Positions 8,540 through 16,450 of a stretch of 43,350 nucleotides of DNA are shown here, in pieces. The translations under genes were made by a program, and so were the position numbers. The notes beneath the pieces were generated by a model, which was not told the DNA's origin, did no database searches, and was given only the letters and a program-made list of their open reading frames with translations. The DNA lies in NCBI GenBank assembly GCA_910579755.1, contig CAJTVB010000029.1:1-43350 (forward strand), read 5' to 3'. Each line of letters opens with the position of its first letter. Position 1 is the stretch's first letter. The DNA comes from an uncultured Acetatifactor sp. (GTDB lineage: Bacteria; Bacillota; Clostridia; Lachnospirales; Lachnospiraceae).

Positions 8540-10743
8540 AAAAGGTCAGAAGATTCGTTTGTTTGATTTGCATTTTATCCATAATGCTCCCGGGCTGCGG
8601 CATGGAGGAGTCCGGTGCCGGGGCGGCGTCTGCCGGGGAGGATATTCCGCTGCTGGATCCGGTGAATGATTCCCAGGCCTGGGAGCCGGCGGCCCGCCGC
8701 ACTCTTTACGATGCCAAGGTATATTCCGCCACGGTGTTTCCCTATACGGAGGAATACTCCTTTCCAAAGGATGTGATACTGGACCGATTTGCTGCATATC
8801 CAGGTGAAGCCGTAAAAAAGGGCAGTGTGCTGGCGTATGCGGATAACAGTAAGCTGGAGGAGGAGATCGGGAAAAAGGAGGAGCAGATTCTTCAGATGGA
8901 GGAAGCGTTTGAGGAATACAGACAGGAGATCGTGGAAGCCCTTTATGAACCGCAGCTGCAGGCGGAGTATCTGCGCGGCATTGTGGAAAACCTAAAGAAG
9001 CAAAAGCCGGAGGAGTATCTGCCGGGAGAGGGAAGCGTGTCAGGAGGAGGCCTGCCGGAGAGCGGCAGTGTGTCAGCCGGCGATGCTGCCGGCGGGGAAC
9101 CGGAGAAAAATCCGGAGTATCTGGAATGGCAGGAGCTTTACCTTCGGTATGAAGGAGATTACCGAATTCTGGCACACAACAACACAATAGCTCAAACCGA
9201 ACTGGAGCAGAGAACGGAGCTGTATGAGCTGGACCATGAGTATGAGCTGAAACAGCTGGAAAGATTGAAGGAAGAATTAAGGAAGGGGATGCTCATCTCA
9301 TCCATGACAGGCAGCGTAGCGGCGGCAAGGGATGTGGGGAAGGGAGACTATATCAGTGAAAAGGATAAAGTGATCGCAATAGGAGATCCGGAGCGGAAAT
9401 TGCTGAAGTGTCAGTATATCAACAAAACCACTGCTGCAAATGCCGTGGATATCTATGCTTTAGTGGACGGCAGGCGCCTGGAGATTGTCTACCAGCCCAT
9501 GGACGCGGAGGAGTATACCCGGCTGTCATCCCTGAAGGAAACAATTTATTCCACCTTTGAGCTGGCGGAGGATACAGAGGATGTATCCGTTGGGGACTTT
9601 GGAGTGGTAGTTGTGGTAAATGATCTTCGGGAAAATGTTCTTTCCGTTCCTCAAAACGCTGTTCATACAGATGCAGAAGGCTCCTTTGTATATGTGATGA
9701 AGGGAGAGGGGAGCATGGCAGTGAGCGTGACCACCGGGATGAGCGACGGAGTATACACGGAAATCCTGTCGGGGATTCAGGAGGGGGATTGTGTGCTGGC
9801 AGCAGAGAGCATGGTGCCTGGTGAGAAACGTTACACAGTGAAAAAAGGCAGCTTTCACAGCAGTTTTCAGGGCAGCGGCTATCTGACATATCCGTCATCC
9901 GAAAATACACGGAATCCTATAACCTATGGCACCGCATTTTTTGTGGAGTATACAACCGCCCTTTATGAGCATGTAGAGAAGGGAGAGGTGATCGCCAGAA
10001 TCCGGGTGCAGCCTGATGAAACAGCGCTGCGGCGCAATACTCTGCGGCTGGAGCGGCTGCAGCAGCGGCTGGCGGCTCTGGAGCAGGAAAATAAAGAGGA
10101 AAATAAGAAACTAATTGCATCCCGGAAGGAGGAGATTAACGAACTTCAGGAGCTGATCAATGAAATGACAACGGACTATGGGACCACTCAGATCAGAGCA
10201 TCCCGCAGCGGAATTGTCATCGGCCTTCGGGACTACCGACCTGAGGATATTCTGGCGGCAGATGCGGAGCTTGTGGAAATTGCGGACGAAAATACCTGTT
10301 ATGTGGTTTTGGAAAATACCAACCGGCTGCTTCAGTACGGCAACCGGGTCACGGTGTCCTATGTCAACAGAGATGGGACACCTGGTACAACCACAGGAAT
10401 GGCAGCGAACTTATCTCAGACCGGAACGGGCAGCGGCCTGCTGACAGAATATTCTCTGATTTTACTGCCATCCCAGGAGGTGGGTAATATAGCGGCTGGG
10501 ATGCCGGATCAAAGCGGCTGGATCATGCGGGTTCCCATAAAGGTGGAGGCTGTCATCCGGGAGATGGAGCAGGTGCTGGTGGTGCCAAAGGAGGCGGTCT
10601 GGGAGGCTGAGGGCCAGACCTATGTTCTTGTGGAAGAGGACGGAGTGATCAGCCCCAGGAGCTTTATCGCGGGAGGTTATGACGCTTCTCATTATTGGGT
10701 GGTGGACGGACTTACGGAAGGGATGAAATTATGTTTAAAATGA
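8536..10743 (+). CDS. Tandem-duplicated membrane fusion protein, lipoprotein
   Basis: A second adaptor, 735 residues, about twice the usual length. The signal peptide ends in MLPGC, a good lipobox with C21. Two complete adaptor units follow. Unit 1 (about 50-425) has a lipoyl half (AAYPGEAVKKGSVLAYAD), a long coiled coil, MTGSVAAARDVGKGDYISEKD, then ENVLSVPQNAVHTDAEGSFVYV. Unit 2 (about 430-735) repeats the plan: YEHVEKGEVIARIRV, a coiled coil near 500-545, SRSGIVIGLRDYRPEDILAAD, and MEQVLVVPKEAVWEAEGQTYVLV. With the preceding gene the operon therefore encodes three adaptor modules. ATGA overlap with the upstream gene and overlap with the downstream permease indicate tight co-translation. Substrate unknown. 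Confidence 0.85.
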   Translation: MKKVRRFVCLICILSIMLPGCGMEESGAGAASAGEDIPLLDPVNDSQAWEPAARRTLYDAKVYSATVFPYTEEYSFPKDVILDRFAAYPGEAVKKGSVLAYADNSKLEEEIGKKEEQILQMEEAFEEYRQEIVEALYEPQLQAEYLRGIVENLKKQKPEEYLPGEGSVSGGGLPESGSVSAGDAAGGEPEKNPEYLEWQELYLRYEGDYRILAHNNTIAQTELEQRTELYELDHEYELKQLERLKEELRKGMLISSMTGSVAAARDVGKGDYISEKDKVIAIGDPERKLLKCQYINKTTAANAVDIYALVDGRRLEIVYQPMDAEEYTRLSSLKETIYSTFELAEDTEDVSVGDFGVVVVVNDLRENVLSVPQNAVHTDAEGSFVYVMKGEGSMAVSVTTGMSDGVYTEILSGIQEGDCVLAAESMVPGEKRYTVKKGSFHSSFQGSGYLTYPSSENTRNPITYGTAFFVEYTTALYEHVEKGEVIARIRVQPDETALRRNTLRLERLQQRLAALEQENKEENKKLIASRKEEINELQELINEMTTDYGTTQIRASRSGIVIGLRDYRPEDILAADAELVEIADENTCYVVLENTNRLLQYGNRVTVSYVNRDGTPGTTTGMAANLSQTGTGSGLLTEYSLILLPSQEVGNIAAGMPDQSGWIMRVPIKVEAVIREMEQVLVVPKEAVWEAEGQTYVLVEEDGVISPRSFIAGGYDASHYWVVDGLTEGMKLCLK

Positions 10744-13559
10744 TGCTGCAAAAGCTTCTTTCCAAAAAGTGGATGAGCGTCTGTCTTCTGGCGGGAATTG
10801 TTTTGCTTGCGGCTACGGCTGTGAGTTTCCCCATGTATCGAAGCATGGCCTTTGACAGGATGCTTAATGATGAATTCCGGGAAAATTTGTCGACACAGGG
10901 AGAATGGCCCGCTGCGAACAGCTTTATCATTGTTTCCAAAAAGGATGCAGGGGGAAAAACCATCAGCCGCATGGAGGGACTGATGGAAGAGCTGTGCGGA
11001 ATGCTGGGAGTAACCGAAAAGGAGACGGTATATTATTACAGCCTGGCCAGGGCGGATGCCCGTTCTCTGATGAACCGGAAGGATATGGGAAATCTTTCCT
11101 TAAGCCTGGGGTTTCTTTCCCGGCTTCCGGAGCACGCAGGAATGCTGGCCGGAGAAATGTATTCCGAAGAGGGGATTGCCGATGACGGCTGTCTGGAAGC
11201 GGTGATCAGTCAGTCCTGTATGGTGTCCTCGAAGCTTTTGATCGGTGAAACCATTGAGTTTTCCGGCCTGAAGGATCCGGAGGGAAAGCCGGTGAGAGCA
11301 AGAATTACAGGTGTATTTCAGGAGGGACAGGAGAATGATTTTTACTGGCGCAGGACGCCGGAGGAGCTGTCAGGGGATATCCTGATCAGCGAGGCCGTAT
11401 TTCGAAAATACTTTACCGGTGAAAGAGCGGGCGGATATACGATTACCTGCTGTTATGAATTCTTGTTTGAATATGAAGACCTGGAAGCCGGGCAGGTCAA
11501 AAAGCTTAAGGAGACCACGGAGTGGCTGACCGGGGAAAGCCCTTATCGCAATACCATGTCAAAGCCTGTGTACGTCGGAATTTTGGACACCTATACCAGA
11601 AAACAGGCCCGGATCGATGCGGCGCTGTTTCTTCTCCAGATCCCGGTGCTGGTGCTTTTGGGAGCATTTTTGTTTATGATTTCCGGCCAGATGTATGACA
11701 TGGAGCGGAATGACATTTCGGTGATGAAGAGCCGGGGTGCTTCGGGGGGACAGGTTTTTTCTTTGTATTTTTATCAGAATTGCTTTTTGACCGTTATTGG
11801 GACCGGGGCGGGACTCTGGCTGGGAAGGGTTTTTGCCGGCGTGCTGGGCTCTGCCAGAAGCTTTCTGGAATTTGATCTGCAGGGATCCTGGATTTTACCC
11901 GGAATGGATGTAGTGTTTTCGGCCAACACCATTTTGTACACGGCCGCGGCTGTGACCGGATGTATTCTGATTATGACACTGCCTGCGGTGAAACACAGCC
12001 GGCTGACCATTGTGAACCTGAAACAGAAGAAGACGCAGAGGAAGCACTCCTGGTGGGAGATATGCTGTCTGGATCTGATCTGCCTGGCTGTGGCCCTCTA
12101 CGGATATTACACCTGTACAAAGAATCAGGGAGCAGTGGCGGAAAGCGTTCTCAAGGGGGAGAACATGGATCCCCTTCAGTACATCAGCTCGTCCCTGTTT
12201 ATCGTGGGCTTGGGGCTTTTGGCGCTGAGACTGCAGCCGCTTTTAATCAAAGCCATTTTTGTTCTGGGCAGGCGGTTCTGGGGTCCGGCCTCCTATATTT
12301 CTTTTATGGAGAACGGAAAGAACGGAAGAAAACAGCAGTTTATTATGCTTCTTCTAATGATGGCCATTTCACTGGGGATGTTTCATGCCGTTGCCGCCAG
12401 GACGATTTTGCAGAACGCTCTGGAAAATGCGGATTATCTGGCGGGGGCGGACTATATTGTCAGAGAAGTGTGGGAGGATAATTCTTCTCAGGGAGGAACG
12501 GCAGGCGATCCTGCAGAATTTCGGTATTACGAGCCGGACTACGAAAAATACGACAGACTGGAAAGCGCCGGGGCCTGCACAAAGGTGATTTATGACACAA
12601 AAGCTTATGTGGATATGGGCGGAAACAGCAGACAGGATATAACCTTGATGGGAATCCATACCCGGCAGTTTGGAGAAATCACCCGGATGCCGGAGGGGCT
12701 TATGGAAAAGCATTATCACGAATATCTCAACCGGCTGGCGCTGAACCCTGACGGAATACTGGTATCGACGGACTTTCGGGATATCCTGGGGTATAAAGAG
12801 GGAGATACCATTACCTATTGCAGCAATCAGGGAAATCAGGCCAGAGGAAAGATTTTGGATTTTGTTTCTTACTGGCCGGGCTACGCGTCCTCATCTCTGG
12901 AGCTGAATCTCGACGGAAGCGTGAGCCATGTTTCCCGCCCTCTGGTCATTGCTCCCATCGGTACGCTTTCTTCCCGGTGGGGAAATGTTCCCTATGAGGT
13001 ATGGATTTCGGCCAGGGAGGATGCGGAGACGGATGAGTTTTACCGATGGGTCAGAGATGAGAACGTGCGCCTGGTGCGGTTTGAGGATCGGTCAGCCGAT
13101 TTGGAGGCGGTGATCAGGGATCCACTTCTTCAGGGTACCAACGGGATTTTAACCATGGGCTTTCTGGTGATCCTTTTACTGTGCGGGGTGGGATATTTAA
13201 TATATTGGATTTTGTCCATCCGCTCCAGGGAGATGATTTTCGGGATCCTGCGGGCAGGCGGCATGCACAAGGGGGAGATTTTTCATATTTTAATCAATGA
13301 ACAGATTTTCTGCGGAGGCTTTTCCGTGGCGGCGGGAATCTTTATCGGAAAATTATGCTGTGATATGTTTGTGCCCATTCTTCAGACTGCATATGTGGCC
13401 TCCAACCAGATTCTGCCCCTGCAGTTGATCACCAGACAGCAGGACATGATCCGGCTCTACAGCGTCACGGGAGCGGTGCTGGCGCTGTGCCTGTGTATTT
13501 TGTTCACCCTGGTGCAAAAGCTGAATGTGGCCAAGGCGCTGAAGCTGGGGGAGGAATAA
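10731..13559 (+). CDS. FtsX/MacB-type ABC transporter permease
   Basis: A 942-residue permease of the type VII (MacB/FtsX) class, which transmits force rather than forming a classical channel. TM1 lies near residues 15-37 (CLLAGIVLLAATAV) and is followed by a large extracellular domain. An FtsX core follows at about 300-425, including the cytoplasmic loop ERNDISVMKSRGAS typical of the family. After further TMs near 445-530 comes a second extracellular domain (about 575-795) and a second FtsX core (about 800-940) with the matching loop SREMIFGILRAGG. The start is set by GGAAGGG about nine bases upstream and overlaps the adaptor gene by 13 bases. It presumably works with the two ATPases that follow. 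The long first extracellular domain could hold or sense the substrate. Confidence 0.86.
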   Translation: MFKMMLQKLLSKKWMSVCLLAGIVLLAATAVSFPMYRSMAFDRMLNDEFRENLSTQGEWPAANSFIIVSKKDAGGKTISRMEGLMEELCGMLGVTEKETVYYYSLARADARSLMNRKDMGNLSLSLGFLSRLPEHAGMLAGEMYSEEGIADDGCLEAVISQSCMVSSKLLIGETIEFSGLKDPEGKPVRARITGVFQEGQENDFYWRRTPEELSGDILISEAVFRKYFTGERAGGYTITCCYEFLFEYEDLEAGQVKKLKETTEWLTGESPYRNTMSKPVYVGILDTYTRKQARIDAALFLLQIPVLVLLGAFLFMISGQMYDMERNDISVMKSRGASGGQVFSLYFYQNCFLTVIGTGAGLWLGRVFAGVLGSARSFLEFDLQGSWILPGMDVVFSANTILYTAAAVTGCILIMTLPAVKHSRLTIVNLKQKKTQRKHSWWEICCLDLICLAVALYGYYTCTKNQGAVAESVLKGENMDPLQYISSSLFIVGLGLLALRLQPLLIKAIFVLGRRFWGPASYISFMENGKNGRKQQFIMLLLMMAISLGMFHAVAARTILQNALENADYLAGADYIVREVWEDNSSQGGTAGDPAEFRYYEPDYEKYDRLESAGACTKVIYDTKAYVDMGGNSRQDITLMGIHTRQFGEITRMPEGLMEKHYHEYLNRLALNPDGILVSTDFRDILGYKEGDTITYCSNQGNQARGKILDFVSYWPGYASSSLELNLDGSVSHVSRPLVIAPIGTLSSRWGNVPYEVWISAREDAETDEFYRWVRDENVRLVRFEDRSADLEAVIRDPLLQGTNGILTMGFLVILLLCGVGYLIYWILSIRSREMIFGILRAGGMHKGEIFHILINEQIFCGGFSVAAGIFIGKLCCDMFVPILQTAYVASNQILPLQLITRQQDMIRLYSVTGAVLALCLCILFTLVQKLNVAKALKLGEE

Positions 13560-13631
13560 CACAAGCAGAGGGGCAGGCCGGATGAAACAAAGAGAAATGG
13601 CGCAGACAAGAGCCGGAGAGGGGAAGATATT

Positions 13632-14318
13632 ATGCAGGAGATGGAGCAGGTCAGAACGGCTATAGAAATTAGCCATGTGGGAAGGACGTTTCCCACGGCG
13701 GGCGGTTCCTTTCAGGCCCTAAAGGATATCAATGCAAAAATACCCAAGGGAATTCTTACTATATTAAAAGGCAGATCCGGGTCGGGCAAGACTACACTGC
13801 TGAATATTATCGGGGCGCTGGATGCACCCAGCCAGGGGCAAGTACTGATAGAAGGGAAAGACATTGCCCGGCTGACCGAAAGGCAGAAGGACAATCTGCG
13901 CAGAAAGCAGATGGGCTTTGTCTTTCAGGCCGTGTCTCTGATTCCCTCTCTGAATGCCTGGCAGAATGTGGAGTTTTCACTGCGGATGGCCGGGATCCGG
14001 GAGGGAAGAAGGCAGCGGGTGGAGGAATGCCTGAAAATGGTAGGACTGGGCAGCCGTATGACACATATGCCGGCGGAAATGTCGGGAGGAGAACAGCAGC
14101 GGGTGGCCATCGCCCGGGCCCTGGCCCACAGACCCAGGATCATTCTGGCGGATGAGCCCACCGCGGAGCTGGACAGCGCTATGGCGGCAGAGGTGACCCG
14201 GCTGTTTGCAGAGCTGGTGGAGAAAGAAAAGGTGACGATTATCATGACCACTCATGACGTGGGGCTTATGGACGCAGGCGGCATGGTGATTGAGCTGGAA
14301 AACGGAGAGCAGAAATAA
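13632..14318 (+). CDS. ABC transporter ATP-binding protein (MacB/LolD-like)
   Basis: A 228-residue stand-alone nucleotide-binding subunit. Walker A is GRSGSGKTT (47-55), the Q-loop region reads MGFVFQAV, the signature is MSGGEQQRVAIARAL, Walker B with D-loop is IILADEPTAELDS, and the switch His is in TTHDV. All elements needed for ATP hydrolysis are present. It is standard in length for LolD/MacB/YknY ATPases and most likely energises the FtsX-type permease just upstream. The start follows GAGAGGGGAAG. A 72-base gap separates it from the permease, and its stop overlaps the next ATPase's ATG by one base (TAATG). Confidence 0.9.
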   Translation: MQEMEQVRTAIEISHVGRTFPTAGGSFQALKDINAKIPKGILTILKGRSGSGKTTLLNIIGALDAPSQGQVLIEGKDIARLTERQKDNLRRKQMGFVFQAVSLIPSLNAWQNVEFSLRMAGIREGRRQRVEECLKMVGLGSRMTHMPAEMSGGEQQRVAIARALAHRPRIILADEPTAELDSAMAAEVTRLFAELVEKEKVTIIMTTHDVGLMDAGGMVIELENGEQK

Positions 14319-15205
14319 TGGGCGAAATTATGGTTCGGGCGGACGGCCTGGTGAAGATATACAAAACCAAGGAGACAGAGGTGCTGGCCCTCCAGGGACT
14401 GGATCTGATCGTGGAGGAGGGAGAGCTGACGGCGTTGATCGGAAACAGCGGCAGCGGTAAATCAACCTTTCTGAACATGATCGGAGGATTGGACAGGCCC
14501 AGCGCCGGCTCCCTGGTGGTGGCGGACCGAAACCTGTTTACCCTGTCGGAGCGGGAGCTGGTGGCATACAAGCGGGATACGGTGGGGTTTATCTGGCAGA
14601 ATAACGCCAGAAATCTGCTTCCCTGGATGACTGCTCTGGAAAATATCATACTTCCCATGCGCCTTTCCGGAGGAAAGCAAAAGAGGGAGCGGGCCCTGGA
14701 GCTTCTGGAGAGGGTGGGACTGTCCGCAAAAAAGCACAGTCTGCTGAACACTCTGTCCGGAGGGGAGCAGCAGAGGATTGCCATTGCCATCGCTCTGGCC
14801 AATTCTCCCCGTCTGCTTCTGGCAGACGAGCCTACGGGAAGTGTGGATTCTAAAACCGCCGATTATATTTTTCATATTTTTACGGAGCTGAATAAAGAAG
14901 GTCAGACTATATTGATCGTAACCCACGATGTGGCCCTGTCCAAAAAGGTTCGGCGTGTGGCGGCTATCCGGGACGGAAAGATCAGCAGCGAGCGGATCCT
15001 GAGGGAAAAGTATACGGACCGTCTGAAGGAGAGCACCATTGACTGGCGCACGGAGGATACCCAGGAGGAATACGCCATTCTGGACAAGGCGGGCCGGGTG
15101 CAGATCCCCAAGGAAATGCTGAGCGGGCTGCAACTGCCGGATAATAAGGTAAAGCTGGATATGAGAGACGGAAAGATCGTGATCAGCGCGCCCGGCCAGG
15201 ACTGA
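14318..15205 (+). CDS. ABC transporter ATP-binding protein with C-terminal AbrB-like domain
   Basis: A second ATPase in the same operon, 295 residues. Residues 1-230 form a full LolD/MacB-type domain: Walker A GNSGSGKST (42-50), signature LSGGEQQRIAIAIAL, Walker B LLLADEPTGSVDS, switch His in VTHDV. The extra C-terminal tail (about 253-295) reads ILDKAGRVQIPKEML, then LPDNKVKLDMRDGKIVIS, which matches the SpoVT/AbrB swapped-hairpin pattern (GRvxIPkexr, then a G/D-x-V strand and dGkIvI). AbrB domains usually bind DNA or dimerise, so the tail could dimerise the ATPase or let it act as a regulator. Because the two ATPases differ, they could form a heterodimer under one permease. This is the last gene before the convergent AraC gene. 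Confidence 0.87.
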   Translation: MGEIMVRADGLVKIYKTKETEVLALQGLDLIVEEGELTALIGNSGSGKSTFLNMIGGLDRPSAGSLVVADRNLFTLSERELVAYKRDTVGFIWQNNARNLLPWMTALENIILPMRLSGGKQKRERALELLERVGLSAKKHSLLNTLSGGEQQRIAIAIALANSPRLLLADEPTGSVDSKTADYIFHIFTELNKEGQTILIVTHDVALSKKVRRVAAIRDGKISSERILREKYTDRLKESTIDWRTEDTQEEYAILDKAGRVQIPKEMLSGLQLPDNKVKLDMRDGKIVISAPGQD

Positions 15206-15258
15206 GCAGTCTGCAGCATGTGCAGGCTCCCGGGACGGATCTGATTGTGATTCCGGTG

Positions 15259-16188
15259 TTAAAAGACCTCTGCATTCCGGGACCTGTATTCACTGGGGGT
15301 GCAGTGTTTGATCTGCTTAAACAGGCGGTTGAAGGTGGAAATGCTGGTATAGCCGGCCCGCAGGGACACCTCGATGATGGGCAGAGCGGGATTCACCAGC
15401 AGCTCCTCAGCCGCCTTCAGCCGCCGGTAGTTCAGATAATCGCTGAAGGTCAGATTGGTGTACTGCTTAAATAATCTGGAAAAATGAAACTTGCTGAAGC
15501 CGATGTGATCCGCCATGCTTTCCAGACTTAAATCTTCTGCATAGTGCATATCGATGTAATCCAGAAGGTCGTTGAATTTTTTCACATATTCCTTTTGTCT
15601 GGAGGGGCGTACATTGGGAAATAATTTTTCCTCGTTGATATGATTGTAAATAAACTTGGCGAAAAAGTTCAGCAACAGAGAATAAATGGTCAGCTCTGCA
15701 TATTCGTTTGCGCTGAAATATTCGTTAGTAATCTGCAGTAGAATCTGGTAAACCTCATGATAGATTTTGGGACAGTTTTCTCTGATCACGTGGAGAGGCT
15801 GCACCATCAGTGCCTGAATGCTGGAGCTGCCCTTCAGCTTCATGACAAGAGATATGTCAAAGAGAAGAATAAAGCGTCTGCCGGTATCCGGAGCAATGAG
15901 ACGATGCACCTTTCCGGGAGGGATGATCAGAAATTCTTCCGGATGGATGTGATATTGGACCTGGTTGATCTCGGCATCGTAATAATTTTCCATGGGCATG
16001 ATGATTTCCAGGGCAGAATGCCAGTGGGGATCATAATCACTGTTCTGCTCATTGCACCAGATGCGGACGGTAGAATTATTGTGATACTGAACGATCTCCT
16101 GGGTGTTGTTGATTGTCCGGTTGCCGGCCCAGTCCTTGTTTGCTGTGTAATAATCAAAATATTCTTTTTTCGTCTGCGCATTTCCCAT
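15259..16188 (-). CDS. AraC-family transcriptional regulator with cupin sensor
   Basis: A likely sugar-responsive transcription activator, 309 residues. An N-terminal cupin-type sensor (about 50-130) contains the histidine-bearing stretch YDPHWHSALEIIMPM and PEEFLIIPPGKVHRL. A helical linker follows. The C-terminal double helix-turn-helix (about 205-305) reads LSLESMADHIGFSKFHFSRL and then PIIEVSLRAGYTSISTFNRL, the classic AraC/XylS signature. It is the only regulator in the window and sits between the two divergent halves of the locus, so it probably senses a xylan-derived sugar and activates flanking operons. The start follows AAGAGGAT. It is convergent with the ATPase gene, with only about 50 bases between stops. 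Confidence 0.93.
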   Translation of the reverse strand: MGNAQTKKEYFDYYTANKDWAGNRTINNTQEIVQYHNNSTVRIWCNEQNSDYDPHWHSALEIIMPMENYYDAEINQVQYHIHPEEFLIIPPGKVHRLIAPDTGRRFILLFDISLVMKLKGSSSIQALMVQPLHVIRENCPKIYHEVYQILLQITNEYFSANEYAELTIYSLLLNFFAKFIYNHINEEKLFPNVRPSRQKEYVKKFNDLLDYIDMHYAEDLSLESMADHIGFSKFHFSRLFKQYTNLTFSDYLNYRRLKAAEELLVNPALPIIEVSLRAGYTSISTFNRLFKQIKHCTPSEYRSRNAEVF

Positions 16189-16279
16189 TTGTGCTAAATC
16201 CTCTTATGGCTTAATTATTTAAGGTTGCCAGATAAAATCCCCAAAAATTATTTGTCCATTATTGCTTTTTCATGAAAAC

Positions 16280-16308
16280 ATTATAGCATTCCAGATAATG
16301 AAAGTAAA
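16280..16308 (-). promoter_or_regulatory. Promoter of the AraC-family gene
   Basis: On the minus strand, TTTACT (16308-16303) and a perfect TATAAT (16285-16280) are separated by 17 bases, about 90 bases upstream of the regulator's start. The spacer ends in GGAATGC, so GGAATGCTAT overlaps the -10 box. The same ten bases occur at 785-794 ahead of the esterase -10 element. Confidence 0.65.
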
Positions 16309-16334
16309 TATTTACAAGAGATGATAGATTATTT

Positions 16335-16371
16335 TTGCTAAATCGAGCAATATTTAGGAAGAAGTTAGCAA
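16335..16371 (+). promoter_or_regulatory. Inverted repeat TTGCTAA/TTAGCAA upstream of the importer operon
   Basis: TTGCTAA (16335-16341) and its reverse complement TTAGCAA (16365-16371) face each other across 23 bases, with an extra AGCAA at 16346-16350 between them. The repeat lies between the regulator's promoter and the solute-binding protein gene. No clear + strand -35/-10 pair was found here, which fits an activator-dependent promoter. A role in binding the AraC protein is inference. Confidence 0.25.
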
Positions 16372-16450
16372 TGAATGAGTAGATTCCTACCAGGTGTCAA
16401 GTCATAATAAAAGAGAAATCGGGAATGGCATTTGTGATAGGGAGGTGCTT

